A stretch of 64,000 bases of DNA from Pyxicephalus adspersus. Taxonomy: Eukaryota; Chordata; Amphibia; Anura; Pyxicephalidae. The position numbers and the translations under genes were made by a program. The notes beneath the pieces were generated by a model. It worked only from the letters and a program-made list of their open reading frames with translations. It searched no databases and was not told the DNA's origin. Of the stretch, positions 48,383 to 60,811 are shown piece by piece; position 1 is the first letter of the stretch; each line of letters opens with the position of its first letter. The DNA lies in NCBI RefSeq assembly GCF_032062135.1, contig NC_092861.1:141099657-141163656 (forward strand). The letters are read 5' to 3'.

Positions 48383-49448
48383 GAATTGCAAATAAAGGAG
48401 CATGGACACAAAAGATTGTCCAGTGGAGATCACAGCATATTAACTAGCTTTTTGTATGACTGTCCTATGAGCAATTAATGTTTTTAAACTGATATTTTAA
48501 ATGTAAAATAAAAATATTAAAATAATAATAATTAAATATCCAACAGTATGTATTTTACCCATTTATTTACAATAATAATTTTACAAATAAATAGCAATTG
48601 CTGGATGTTCCTAGGACATTGGTAAATTTTCAGTATTGTACAGACAACTAAGCAGAAACTGTTTGCTTTCAGACTGTCTCTTTGAAATCTAAGGTCTGTA
48701 TTGAGCTGTATAATGCATAGGGAAACGGGGGATAGAGATGAAGAAGTCACTTTTTGTTTGAGTAGTCTGAGCTTGAGCTACTGAACTTTAGAAATTGCCT
48801 TTCTTTAAGTGGAAAGATTAGACTGCAGGCAAAAATAAAATATTCAGATGCAACTTTTCATAATAACCTGGGTAAATAACAAAAAAAGCAATATTATCAT
48901 TTTTATCTTGTATCTTTCTTTTCTTATCTTTTATTTCTCTTTTAGTTTTAAACATATCTATAAAGACAAAAAAAATGCAAAAACATCATACCTTTATGTA
49001 AATGAATTATTTTTTGCTATTTGTTTGATCCCTAAAGGGTATTTTCAATAAGAACATAATGTGAGTAATTGTAGAACTTACATGAAAGTACATTTTGATT
49101 TAAATCAAACATTTTTCTGTGCTTTTCTACATATGTTCTTTAGTGCTAACTGTTTCTGTGCAATCACCCAGTCTTTGTACACAACAACCACTTAGATAAA
49201 AACTGATTAGTTATTACTGATTGAGTTAAGAATCTTTACTAAATCCTCAATAAATTGTTGAATATTTACTTAATTCATTACATGAAAAGCTAATTCCTGT
49301 TTATACTTCACCTGCACAAATTTGGGTATCCAATTGAACAGACATTACCCATTCAAATGATTAGGTAATGGAAAGCAATATTTACACCATGTATTGAGTG
49401 AAGATATTAACCTAAATCCTACAATACTTAAAATTTAAATCCTACAAT

Positions 49449-49565
49449 CAGGGGGGCGGACATAGGTAGATGCAAACGGTCCCTCCTCAGCCAACCAAGG
49501 CCCCCACAGCCAGGGCCGAACCTGCAGCATTATTTGCAATGCAGAAGTGGCTGGGGGCCCCCAAG
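49449..49565. repeat. Dispersed repeat fragment (AGGGGGGCGGACATAG type)
   Basis: GC-rich block in AT-rich surroundings with GGGGGGCGGACATAGGTAGA, sharing its start with 13391-13557. Family unknown. Confidence 0.35.
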
Positions 49566-50029
49566 CCAGTTCTGCACAGAAGCCCAATGTTGACTATAGC
49601 TTATCTATTAAAAAATGCTATAGTTATCCTATAAAGTTAATCCATGGTTTGTGCATATTATTACAACATAATAATGATATTATTATGTTAAAATTCATAT
49701 GATAATGTAGTGATTGGGGTAAAATATGTGCCACTGTTTCCATACTGAGCTGCACATACTGACTTCTTTTTTACTACGTAGCCTTTGTTTGGCTGATGAG
49801 AGCAAAGAAATAAATCACAGAAGCCAACACTGTGTAAGTTGCCGTTCCCCAATACAAACCTATTTTCCATTACGTTTATTTTTAGTGACAAACAAGTTAC
49901 TTTATAAATAATGAATGCACCTCCTCCCCTATAAGAATTTTCATCTTTCTGCAGTAAATATATGCAGCAAAAAAAATATATGGGTGAATAATCTACACAT
50001 CCAAAAGCTGGAGTCATTTCATGTGCCTT

Positions 50030-50215
50030 TTATCCAGTTACAATTGTGATATGAGATTATCATCATCCTCCAATTTGCATACAAATGATGTATCGAGGCC
50101 AGACCTCTCGCTTGTACTCATGTTAATAGAGTGATTAGGCTTCATTTACAGTACATAACCCTGGGGAGAAGACTGATCGACATTCTTCACGTTACAGTGC
50201 CGAATGGCCGGGGAA
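50030..50215. other. Candidate conserved non-coding element in KCNH1 intron
   Basis: Unique, non-repetitive stretch containing ATTTGCATACAAATGATG (POU/Oct-like ATTTGCAT), GAGATTATCATCATCC and TTAATAGAGTGATTAGGC. Composition and motif density suggest a regulatory element; conservation is not tested. Confidence 0.3.
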
Positions 50216-51011
50216 GCAGCATTTCCAACAGAGTAAAAGTTGTTGAGTAAATGCTGAGACCTCTAGTTCTTTGGCATCACAATTATAGGGGGTGCTGTTG
50301 TTGTCTTGTTGAAAAGGTCCAGGATATAGGCCTGTCCTCCATTACTGCCATTGTTGAAACAAGCATGGAAATTAGGAATTTCTTTTTTAACCTGTTGCAC
50401 ATTTGTTGCAATACCAGGTATAAGAGACATTTGTTCCCTGGTCTCCACCAGGGGCATGTGTGATAGCGTGACAACGTAGGAGCACAGTTAGGAGACAGGG
50501 TAGACTATTATTGCCCTATACCACCAAGTGCCTTCATGGCATGATCACCAAGCCAGTACAAATTTTACAGTGCATTTTAGGCCCTTAAGGACGGCAAAAC
50601 CTTTAAGCCAGTTAAGATCATTGATAGCAAAGTGAAATAATTCATACTTATCTTTTACATTCTCCCTTGATAACTCAGCCACTTCATTGTGTAATTTTCT
50701 GTGTTGATTCCTGAGCCCTAAAAACAATCCCACACCCCCACCCATGCCTGGTGATTGGCCACTCATGTACCCAAAACTGTATTGCCGGAAGAACAGGAAA
50801 AAGTCACGTTCTCATGCCTTGATGTCTCATGGGTAAACGTGGTGGCACAACAGCAATTGGAAGATACATATAAATCCAAGAGGGTCCTTCTATCCAGTGA
50901 ACCCTAATACTTTACTCTCACTGGCCAATGTGCAGGTGTGCTCTCAGCAAACTATAAGAAAAGTGTGTTTGTATTTTATGCAGGACAGAAATATTGAGGT
51001 TTACTGCATAT

Positions 51012-51246
51012 CAGTGTTTCTCAGCCTGAGTTCCACCTCCTTTCAAGTCAGTTTAAGTGACACCAATAATCTTTTGGCTATCTATATGGGTGACATTCTT
51101 CCCTTTGGCCAGCAATGTAAGAGACATTCTTCTTGACCACCACCCTAATGTACTGTGAGCTGTGGATATAATAATTATAGAAGAAGTTCCCTGAAGACCC
51201 TAACATTTTTTCAAGGGTCCCCTATGTAAAAAGGTTGGGAAGGCTG
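51012..51246. mobile_element. hAT-type MITE (TTTCTCAACC family), reverse-type copy
   Basis: CAGTGTTTCTCAGCC at the left; AAAAAGGTTGGGAAGGCTG at the right. Inner order is opposite to 30179-30460 (TTTGGCTATCT, CCACCCTAATGTACTGTGAG). Flanks are too worn to show a duplication. Confidence 0.78.
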
Positions 51247-51484
51247 CGGTATAATACATAGTAGACCTGTTTATTTCTTAACAAATCTTGAATATTATGG
51301 CAGTCATAAATGCAATATGTTTAAGGTTGAAGATACATTTACCTTTCTAGAATGCCAAACTTACTGGACACTTAAAAGCAATTCTAGATATAACGGAAAT
51401 TAATAAATCCATTCTGTAGTGTAAACATCCTAACTTGTTACCCAAGAAAGGGAAGTACATTGATCACTGATTCAGCACTGGGAT

Positions 51485-51785
51485 CATTTTAATGTGCGGT
51501 CCTTATTTCGTCGGCTAGCTAATAATCTAATATCTGAAGCTCCTTTGCCGTTTCATCACTTGGCCTGAAAACACACAATTACGGCCATAATGGGCTTCTT
51601 TCCCTGGAGATCAAGAGAAAGAATAACCTTGTCTAACATGCAACCTGTGCTCCTGCATTGCCGAGTCCATGTTGCTTTCACTGATAATAGGTGACTGGCA
51701 CCATCCTTATTACCCTGCTTTAGCAATTAATGAGCTGTTGGTTTAGATGAGCAGACGAGACGAGACGCTTATCTTATAGAAACAA
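51485..51785. other. Candidate conserved non-coding element in KCNH1 intron
   Basis: About 300 bases of unique sequence with GGCTAGCTAATAATCTAAT, ACACAATTACGGCC, TTTAGCAATTAATGAGCTG and ACTTGGCC, free of MITE and simple-repeat sequence. It stands out as information-rich next to its surroundings. Confidence 0.35.
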
Positions 51786-52004
51786 GAGAACCCTACAATG
51801 TTATGGCTGGACACAGACAATAGGCTGGATTTGGATAATAAAGGTGTAATAATAAAGCAGTGAGTGTGACTTTGATCAAACATTCTCTGCAGGTCAATCT
51901 TCCAAATGCCCTTGACTGATTCATCATCAAAAAATCTTTGAAGAAAATCACATTCAATGTTTTTGTAATCCTAACTATGTTAGAATTCACTATCTAGCCT
52001 TGAT

Positions 52005-52270
52005 TTACTAAAATTATTTATGTTGTTCAGTTACCAAGCTAAATTAACATCTTACAAGGGATAATGTACTTATCCTAGAGAATGTGGTGATAGTTCACTT
52101 TGAACAAAGAATGCCCAATAACGAGCAAGATGATTGGAAGATTGAAGTCAGCAGAGCTTCATCTAATTTACTAAGCTAAGTGAAATTCCCTCTGCAAAGG
52201 GATAATTCACTTTGCTATGTGAACAGCGTGTTGTCCTTCAGTAAATCAACTGTTCTGTGTAAATTGTGAA
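52005..52270. repeat. Possible MITE with TTGATTTACT ends
   Basis: Left CCTTGATTTACTAAA and right TTCAGTAAATCAACTG are inverted matches. Inside, ATTTACTAAGCTAAGTGAA and TTCACTTTG occur repeatedly. No target duplication seen. Confidence 0.45.
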
Positions 52271-52551
52271 ATAATGGGAATCTCATTTTCATTGGCCTGA
52301 CTATGCTAATAAAGGAGTGCAAACTGGAATAAAACTATAGAACTCTGAGACAAATGTAAATGTTCTTAAGGTCAAAATGAAAAATTAGAGATTTAAAGTC
52401 TAAATTTTGGTAAATTTAGAGACATAATACAGGTCCCCCATCCCCCACACTGCAAAGTTTCTTAGCTCCAATGGGGTATAGTTAAGCAGTAATCCTATAT
52501 TATTTATTCCTCCAGTCATAGTTATAGCAATAACTGCTCACAATGTAATGC

Positions 52552-52770
52552 AGGCTTTCCCAAAATGTTTAACTCTAATAAAATGTTTATAAACCAGGGT
52601 TCCTCCAGAGGTTGCTGAGGGTTCCTTTGGCAATGAACAATTTAGACCTCACAGGTTGGTTTTACTAAAACCAATGATCTATTTGGCTATCTGTAAGGAT
52701 GACATTCTTCCCACTGACCACCACACTAATGTACTGTGAGATGTGGATATATTCATTTTAGAATATAAAT
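52552..52770. mobile_element. hAT-type MITE (TTTCTCAACC family), partial copy
   Basis: GGTTCCTCCAGAGGTTGCTG, GGCAATGAACAATTT, TTTGGCTATCTGTAAG and CATTCTTCCCACTGACCACC in family order. The right terminus is lost. Confidence 0.72.
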
Positions 52771-52926
52771 ATATTTTATCAGAGTTAGTGTTAGGAATGA
52801 CCTCTGTTGTCAGAATCCCACCTATACAGACACCTAAGAAGAATAATGGTGTCATGCCACTGATTCTGCTAAGGTGTGTGCTTAAGGAACTGATGGCCAA
52901 CTCTGGAAGAAAATAGCTGATCTAAT

Positions 52927-53010
52927 GGGCCTGAATAATTAAAGCTCTCCAAAACTGGAGAAGATAGACTATCATGGAAGGACCTGGGTGATCCAGCTAC
53001 GTAAATTGGC
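52927..53010. mobile_element. Fold-back MITE, left half only
   Basis: GGGCCTGAATAATTAAAGCT, then GGGTGATCCAGC. The right half is absent. Confidence 0.75.
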
Positions 53011-53199
53011 TTTAGCCTTCAATGTTCCAAAGTGAGATTGCTAGCCACTAAGCCACAATTCTTCCAGTGGTTTATTTACCACAAAGTTCATTGTTTGGGG
53101 TTTAAATACACTTTAATATGCTAACACAATGATTATTATAGAGGTCACATTTGAGCCGCCCATCCCATATCTTCATGGCTGCTAGCCATCACCATAGAC

Positions 53200-53669
53200 C
53201 AGTAGTGTCAAACTCTGGCCCGCAATGTCCTTCTTTTTGGCCTCCAAAGGAATCCTAAATATGAATTGCAGCTGCCCCGCTGCTGCATTGAAATAGCGCC
53301 GCTACTACGATTCCCGACATCACTCGCATCTTTAGACCAGCAGCCTCTCTGCCTATGTGTGGCCCCGCATTGGACTGTTTGATAGACGCACGGAATTGTA
53401 GTAGCGGTGCTATTTCAGTAAAGAGGGAGTTCTAGCCACTCATAACAATAAGCCTTGGAATGGACTGTTTTCTTAAAGCAGGAATTGTAGTAGCGGTGCT
53501 ATTTCTGTGAAGAGGGAGTTCCAGCCACTCATAACATTAAGCCCCACATTGGACTGTTTTCTTGATGCGGGAATTGTAGTAGCGGTGCTATTTCAGTTTC
53601 AAGTTTGGCCCACGACTTTGTCTAAGTTTTTAATTTTGGCCCACTGTGTATCTGAGTTTGACACCCCTG
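53200..53669. mobile_element. Non-autonomous hAT element with perfect 8-bp duplication and internal tandem repeat
   Basis: TIRs CAGTAGTGTCAAACTC and GAGTTTGACACCCCTG; exact duplication CCATAGAC on both sides (53192-53199, 53670-53677). Length 470 bp. The segment GGAATTGTAGTAGCGGTGCT recurs at 53392, 53481 and 53570 (89-base period), and an inverted relative (AGCGCCGCTACTACGATTCC) lies near 53295, so the interior can fold. Confidence 0.93.
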
Positions 53670-53754
53670 CCATAGACAATATAATTTTGTTATATGAACA
53701 TATAACATGCCCAAACCCTGATACTTAATATTATTCACTATTCTCCAGGCTGCT

Positions 53755-54010
53755 TCAATGTGTTCCCAAGTGTCTCAGAGTAGCCTTTCATTTCGGATCA
53801 TCATGTACTTTTACAAGAAGACTAATATTGTGTCCTTTGTCAGGACTAGAGGTCAGAGCAGAGGAGCTATTTGATGTCTCGCTGTGTTACTGAGCGCTCG
53901 TCTTATCTGCAGATATCGGCTCCTGTCTGTGATACTTACCTCTGATAACGTATTGAGCATATCAAATGTCGAGTATGCTCTGCTATGGATTAAACGTTTA
54001 ATCTGAAGTG
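53755..54010. other. Unique block, candidate conserved non-coding sequence
   Basis: Non-repetitive stretch with TTTCATTTCGGATCATCATG, TCGCTGTGTTACTGAGCGCT and ATTGAGCATATCAAATG. No coding pattern. Judged by composition only. Confidence 0.25.
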
Positions 54011-54740
54011 TTCATTCAACCTGGTTATGAGGAAATATCTAATGCGGCTGATAAGATTGAAAATGAAAAAAGATGAAAAATATCTGCCTCTAAGAGGGAC
54101 TGATATGTTTATTGGGTGAAATGTAATATGAATTTGCTTTTCTACCGATGGGATTTTGTAATCCTGGCCACATGTAGACCGATCTTTTGTTTCCAACCTT
54201 TTATGTAGTTTGGGATACAGATTAATTTCAGCTTTTAAAGGCATACAGTTATTATACTAATAAAATGTTATAGATCCATCATGTAGGCAAAACGTCACTT
54301 TATTGAATGTCCGATTTGCTAAAAAGTTCTACAATATTATACAAAGTGTGATGCACAATGGGGTTAATTTACCAAAGGAATTTAGGCTACCAATGTCCCT
54401 TCTGCAATAAAATGACCTTACCTGCCTGATGTCAATTTTTGTTTTATACACTAACCTGCATCATAGGTGCTGCCACCTTCTTTTCTCTCCTCTTCCTGGA
54501 AGAGGCTGACATAATAAATGTGCAGGCTCAGGAGTTCATTTAGCCCCAGTAGCTGCAGGGGAGGCCAGAATGTGGTGGGTATTCCAGCTTCCTATGCTCA
54601 TCAGATACAAAGAAAATGATCAGGTAGGCATGCTGTAAATCAGGTAGGCATGCTTTATTTCAGGAGGGACATCACCTGTCCTGTTACACAGTAAAGCCCT
54701 ACATGATCCCAGATTTTTGTTGCATATGTATCGGTGGTGA

Positions 54741-54780
54741 ACCCGACGCGTTTCACTCGTTTTAGGCTTTTCTCAGGGGT
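54741..54780 (-). ncRNA. Hammerhead-ribozyme-like motif, copy 4 (degenerate)
   Basis: Minus strand: ACCC, CUGAGAA in place of CUGANGA, a poorly pairing stem II region, GAAAC, GCGUC, then GGGU pairing with ACCC. The outer stem and the GAAAC...GUC part are kept, but the core has a G8-to-A-type change, so cleavage is unlikely. Clearly the same family as copies 1 and 2. Confidence 0.33.
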
Positions 54781-55319
54781 GGCATACATTTTAGCAATAA
54801 ATCAGCAGTATATTGTCCATAAATGTGATCCAACTAGGTAAGTAGGCTCCACACTGGAGGACGAATAAATGCCTCCTGAGAGGGATGATGCAGAGGGCCC
54901 CCAAATTTAGGGGATACCTTAGGCTGCTGCGAAATCAATATGGCGGGCGGCTGCAATGCCACCCAGCTGGTCCAGGAAGTGTGATGTGGTACCTTCCATT
55001 AAGGGTTGGCAAACCACAGCCTTTAAAGGTCAAACCTTTTTTTCCACCCGCACCCGCTTGTTTGTATAATTTTACTAAGGTATGAGGTGTGACCGATAGC
55101 TGCCATGTTCCTCCCAACAACATAAAAGCTGCCTCCTTATGCAGAAGTGACAGCGCTACTTTAAAGAAGAGTGATATTTCTGTCTTACAGAGGGCCATTT
55201 GCATGCAGATAAAGCTCAAGGACAACAGGGCTTCGTACAATTATTTAGCTCTACGTCGTCTGCGGATAAGAAATATGCCTGATGCACGCTGAAATTGTTT
55301 TCTAGGCTGTCAATAAAAG

Positions 55320-55640
55320 CATGTCCCATTAGCAATGATTTCCAAACTTCAACCATAAGTGTTCATTAATGTGATGGTCAGCAGAGTGAGAAAATGGAAC
55401 ATCTTAACCGGCTCACCGGCATAATGCGACGATTTAACTGTTGGCCGCTTATCAAAGACGTGTCAGGATTGCCTTCATATTAGCGTCAACAAAATGGGAA
55501 CCCCTACTGTCAGGGCCATTACATGTTCCTTGGGGTAATTGTCTCTCGAAATATTCTTTACCTTCTGCAGGGATTTAGCAAAATGTTAAGAACGGTTGCA
55601 ATTTTGTATTCTCCGCAGGTATGTGCGTGCCTTACTCTGT
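55320..55640. other. Candidate conserved non-coding element in KCNH1 intron
   Basis: Long unique block with AAGTGTTCATTAATGTGATG, GGCATAATGCGACGATTTAA, CAAAGACGTGTCAGGATTGC and GGGGTAATTGTCTCTCG. It has more isolated CpG sites than the surrounding intron and no repeat character. The unique sequence continues with weaker features to about 55.77 kb. Confidence 0.35.
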
Positions 55641-55937
55641 ACTTATCTATTTTTTATTCGATAGATGACAGCGGGTATGTCCTGCAATAACGTTACATTT
55701 CCGGGTGTTGTGTTTAAGGAGCCATTATATGCTGCCACATCAGAATAAAGTTAAACTCCAGATATATGAGACATATCGTTGCAGCTCTGTATTCATAAAT
55801 AATTTTGGTCAATGCAATCAGTGTAAAAACCACAATTTGAATGAATATCAGCATTCTGCAGATCATTTACAGTAAAGGAGAAAAAAACAGGTGGACATGG
55901 AGATAGACTTAACAGTGTGATGCTACCTCTTAACTTT

Positions 55938-56310
55938 TAAAGTGGAACTAAAGTACAACTTTTAGTTCCTATAATCAAGTAGATCAATGTCCCTCCTGCA
56001 ATATAGCAACATACAAGGGTTGTTTGACAAGTAGTGAGCCTACTATACAAATATTAAAAATATTTGTAAAAACTCTGTAAATTAATAAAATAAAGCCTTG
56101 TACCTGCCTGATCATGCCAGGATTTTGACAAAGTTGCCTGGAAAACCCGGTATTTCCTGCTTCCCTTGCATGTTTCAAGGCGATTTATAATTATGTCATC
56201 TTGGCACAGCCAATGAAGATGGCTGATGATCTTCCGGAAGTGAAAAAACAGAAGGGACTTCCGGCATTGGAATGTGGACAGGTGAGTTTGGTGGGTCTAG
56301 TTCTGCTTTA
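55938..56310. mobile_element. Dispersed MITE-like repeat with TAAAGTGGAACTAAA ends
   Basis: Left TAAAGTGGAACTAAAG and right TAGTTCTGCTTTA are inverted matches. The interior includes CCTGCCTGATCATGCCAGG. A truncated relative ends near 56763 (GTTTAGTTCTGCTTT), and scraps occur at 10.4, 15.84, 21.57, 54.4, 57.9 and 62.3 kb. Confidence 0.6.
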
Positions 56311-58146
56311 GGCTACAGACCTAGGTGAGGGGGAGACCTATCCTAACTAAACTACAGCAAGAAAAAAAAAAAATAAGGTTTTCTACCCTGGTGGGAAAGG
56401 CTGTGCTGAACAGCAGGGCTATGTAAATCTCAAGTCTGAGCAGACAGGAATATAAGTTCTTGTGTCATGTAAATACTTTGACGCATTTATTTCATCTCCT
56501 TTGTCTGGAGTTGAGCTTTAATGCTGGTACTTAGCTCTTAAAAAAAAACACAATGTACATTCATTACATACAATTGTTTTAGTCCTGGAGACTCATGAGA
56601 AGCAGAGATGTGCTGGGTATCCCGCCTGCTCCCTCCATGTAGGTTTTGTCATTCAGGTCTGGCCAATCAAGATGACCAAGGATCAGGATGCAGAAGAGAA
56701 GAAGGAGGAAGATGGCAATGGAACGGGGACAGGTGAGTATCAAGTGGGTTTAGTTCTGCTTTTTTATACTGGTATTTGTGGACAGTCGTCTAAAGCGGCA
56801 GGGTAATTGGAAGAGAAGCTCCTAACCTCAAAATTTAAAGACAGTAACAGTAAATAACCATGGGGAAGTCTTTTCAGATTAAAACAATCATCATTTTTCA
56901 GGTGTGGTAGGCTAGGGCAGTGACCTGACACAACCCCTGCTGTGAACTACAACTGACTGCATTGCCACAGCTGAGCAACATTGCAGAGATCCTATCAACA
57001 TCTGAAACTTGATAAATTCATCATCTGACAGAGAAAACAGAATCATCCTGGAAACAACTCTTTGAGGCTTCCCTTTTATGATAGAGACCTGGAAATGGAT
57101 TTTCTTCAGGCTAACATTAGTCATCATCAGATGATTGACTGTATGTAGCCGCAGCCTTTTCTACACTTGTTTTGATTTATTTTTATTCAAAGCTGTAGAA
57201 ACACTATCTGACTTGGCACAGCAGCAGCCACTTGTCATTGATTACCTATTAGTTTTGGTTCTGAGCACAGCAAACAATCTGGATGAGCCAAGTCTGGGAT
57301 GCCAGCATTGCCGTCTGTGAAGCTTTTAATGTTTATGTATTTTATTATTCAAACAAACATTCCTCAGCTGTACATAGCGCCAAACTTTTTCCATCAATCC
57401 TTGACCTCTAAAGATTAGCCGGGTCTGTATTTTTTAAGTGTTTGTTATTTAGGTGTAACTCCATTTTTTAAAGGAATAGCAATTTAACAGTATCACCTTA
57501 ACAAAATTAAAAGGTCTTTGAAAAACACTGGATGCTTAGGACCACTTAGGACCCTTCATGAGCCACTTTCATTAAAAAAAATTAGAAACACTTGAAAAGC
57601 CGTCAATCCCTCTGCTATCTGAGTCCAGTTGGTCCTTTCCCATCCCAAGTTTCTTTTTTTCAGGAAAGCACTTGCCCAATCTCTAGTGTTTGCAGAAAAG
57701 AGAAGCCCACAGCCTCCTGGGATATGTGACATATGTATACCAGAACGCTGCAGGTTCTGTCTTCAGTCTTTACTGCCACAGCGGTAATATTAGAAGGGGT
57801 TGGGTTCTCCACAAAAAAATCAAAAGCAAATTTAAAAAAACAACATTTTACATCGTATAAAAGAGTTAGCCACCCTTTTATATAAGGTACAAATGTAGTG
57901 ATAGGTCTACTTACAGAACTAAACCCCTAAACAACCTGTCCCCATTTTGTTTTCCTTTCTTCCCTTCCACATCCTGATCTTTGGCCAGCTTATTTGACGG
58001 GGCTGGAATAATGTACCTCCTCCACCCTCCGCAAGGAAAGCTGAGATTGCCAATTATTTCTGGTAACAAATGATGAGCTGTGCATGTGCAGCTCAGAAAA
58101 ATTTTACTGCTGGTGCCGATCAGACAGGTAGGAACATCATCTAGCC

Positions 58147-58329
58147 TAGGGGGGCCCAACAGGTGGATCACAATCTACCTGTAGATCGCAAAGGCAACGT
58201 GAGTAGATTGCGGAGCCCTGCCTTTCAAAATGAACTCTATCGCGCACAGGAGTTATTAAGTCCAAGTTTTTATTATTTGTAGATCATTTTAAAAGTAGCT
58301 TGCAAGCCAAAAAAGTGTGGGCACCCCTG
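58147..58329. mobile_element. Short hAT-like element with GGGGCACC-type ends
   Basis: Left TAGGGGGGCCCAACAGG, right GTGTGGGCACCCCTG. Flanks ATCTAGCC and ATCTACAC agree at six of eight bases, a worn 8-bp duplication. No coding sequence. Confidence 0.72.
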
Positions 58330-59488
58330 ATCTACACTATGGACCTGCCTGATGCCAAGTTTTTAAAGAAGAACTTTATTTCTACTCCTGGACAATGAAA
58401 GACATCTGGGCAGGGGCACTCATCAATCCTAGGAGCAGGAATTGTACCTCTTTAGGGCATGGGATTTTATACATTCTTGTTCAGAACACCCCAAGCAATA
58501 TAACTGTCCAACCATGACCAGGGGATCACCAAGGAAGCAACAACTTAATAATATAATTTTAATATAGGAAGATTATAGACTGTAATAGAATTGCAATTTA
58601 ATGAATGTTAAGTGAAAGTACAAAATGGCTTGAGTTGCAAATCAATGGAGTCTTTGTAAAATGGCTTTTACACAGGGTATACCCAAAATGTACACATTTG
58701 AAATTAATTTAGAAAATGAGTGAATCAGCTTTATTAATGATTTCATCCATTGTGAAAAAATATGTATATTTTAGGTGTAAGTTGGGTGGATCTTGGTAAA
58801 AACAATTAAAAGACTTCTATGTATTATACATTTTTTTTATTTTCTTCAATAACAGTCATGTAAACATACATTTTTTATGTAGAACTGCTTTATACTCCCT
58901 ATACTAAATAGATTCTTACCTATTTGCAGATGTATTTAATATAAAGGTTAAACACGGTGATACATGATATATATCTAGCAAAATTAGAGGCTGCAACAGC
59001 AGAGAAGAAAATCGTAGGGAGTGCAAAGGCAAAGCTAAAACATAACTTCATACCCATAAATAATGTAGAAACAAAAACTACAATAAACCAACATGGGGAA
59101 CAATTGACCACCGCTTCATTATACCACGCTCTGTGCACCAGGAGCCTGTGGTATACAAAATGCCAAGGCTGACGGCCATGTGTGGCTGCTTTTCCATCAG
59201 CTATTTTAAGTCTCGCTGGCAAGGACTCCATCACAGCTGTGACTATACTAAGAGAAAACAAAATGAGGCAAACAAAACAACAAAGTAAATAAGAATCGAG
59301 AGGATGGATGTTGCTTCACTAGCTCAATGCAGGATGCCCAAGGATATACTTCCACAAAGCGTATCTGTGGTTAAATAAAGTAGAAATATTGGAAAAATAC
59401 AGAATGTGTTACATAAAGCAGTGCATCACTGGCTTTAAGGTTTTTATTTCACTGTCTCTCTGTTGGTTCAGGCAGTAGATCAGTCTTA

Positions 59489-59809
59489 AGCCGCATACAC
59501 ACCTGCAATTATTGTCGTTGGAAAGGATCTTTCCAACGACAAAAGAGTGCACGATGCATGAATGAGCGCTGTACATACAGCACCATTCTGCTCTATGGAG
59601 AGGGGAGGGGGAGATCGATGGAGCGGCATCCTGCCCAATCCTCACCCCCTTCCCTTCCATTAGTATCGTTCGGCATCTATCGTCCGTGGATCCGCTAGGT
59701 TGGTCGTTCAGATGATGGACGATAGGCGCTGTACACACACCCCGTTCTCGCCTGATATTGGCCCTGAGCCGATTATCGGGTGAGAACCATTGGACGTGTG
59801 TACGTAGCT
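59489..59809. mobile_element. Harbinger-like MITE, copy 4, complete with TTA duplication
   Basis: AGCCGCATACACACCTGC at the left, GTGTGTACGTAGCT at the right, with TTA on both sides (59486-59488, 59810-59812). The TTA target favours PIF/Harbinger. This is the cleanest copy. Confidence 0.87.
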
Positions 59810-60526
59810 TTAGACAGACTTTTTATATATTATATGGCCCTTAAGTAAAATATAAAATAATTGAAGACCTACTGAAGCCAACGGTTTTTCTTTTCAATAC
59901 ATTTAAAGACGATAAATATTTAGCTATTAAAAAAAGAAAGAATAAAACAAAATGTAGATTACAACCATAACATTGTACCATTCCATCCTGAAACCATTCC
60001 AAAGGTTTAGGGATCTACAAAGTAATACTGAAAACATAAAGTTTGGCACACAGACCAAGGCACTTTTTAGGCTTTTACACCATTAAATTTTGAAACAACA
60101 TTGAAAGGTACCAATGATGGAATCTCCGGCAGTGTTTTATAAATTATGGTAAGTTGGGGGAAGGGAAAAATGGAATCTGGATAGTCAGGTAATAATATTA
60201 GGATACAAAGGGGGCCCAGTAAAACAAAGACTGTTTAGTACTGATATATACAGATGCAATACAAGTAAAGGTGTCTGCTTTAATTTTGGATTCATTTTTG
60301 GCATTCTGGGAGACCAGAAAATCTCTTCTTCAGCCTTGCACACCACATCATTGATTAGTTAGGATTTCCATCAAAGGAGCTACTAATATCAGACAGAAGA
60401 AGGTAAGGTCAGAGCTCACCTTTGGGATTAAATCATAATCCAGTTTTAATGGATTTTTGTTGTTCCAGTGGTGCTCACGGAGAAATCTAAATCCAGGTGA
60501 CAGCTCAATAAGTTCAAAGCTTAAAG

Positions 60527-60792
60527 CAGTGTTTCACAACTTAGGGTTTCTCCAGAGATTGCTAGAGTTCCCTGAGCAATGAGCAATTTGTGTCTCTTGG
60601 GTCAGTTACCACTGACACCAATGTTTTTTATCTATTTTTCCCCCTGCCCAGCAATATAAGAGGCATTCTTTCCATTAACTACCATGCTAATGAGCTGTAA
60701 GCTTTAGGTATTGTCACTATTTTCAGTGGCTCCCTAGAACCTAAAAGTTAATTTAAAGGTTTCCCCATGTTAAAAAGATCTGGGAAAGGCAG
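60527..60792. mobile_element. hAT-type MITE (TTTCTCAACC family), decayed copy
   Basis: CAGTGTTTCACAACTTAGGG, CCTGAGCAATGAGCAATTTG and CCCCATGTTAAAAAGATCTG. It lies only about 20 bases before the Harbinger-like MITE that follows. Confidence 0.75.
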
Positions 60793-60811
60793 ATTTAGGG
60801 TATACATGCCC

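Noticed and set aside
54620..54660. Short direct repeat CAGGTAGGCATGCT occurring twice, considered as a target-site duplication
   Set aside because: The two copies are adjacent with no element between them; a simple slippage duplication inside a dispersed repeat.
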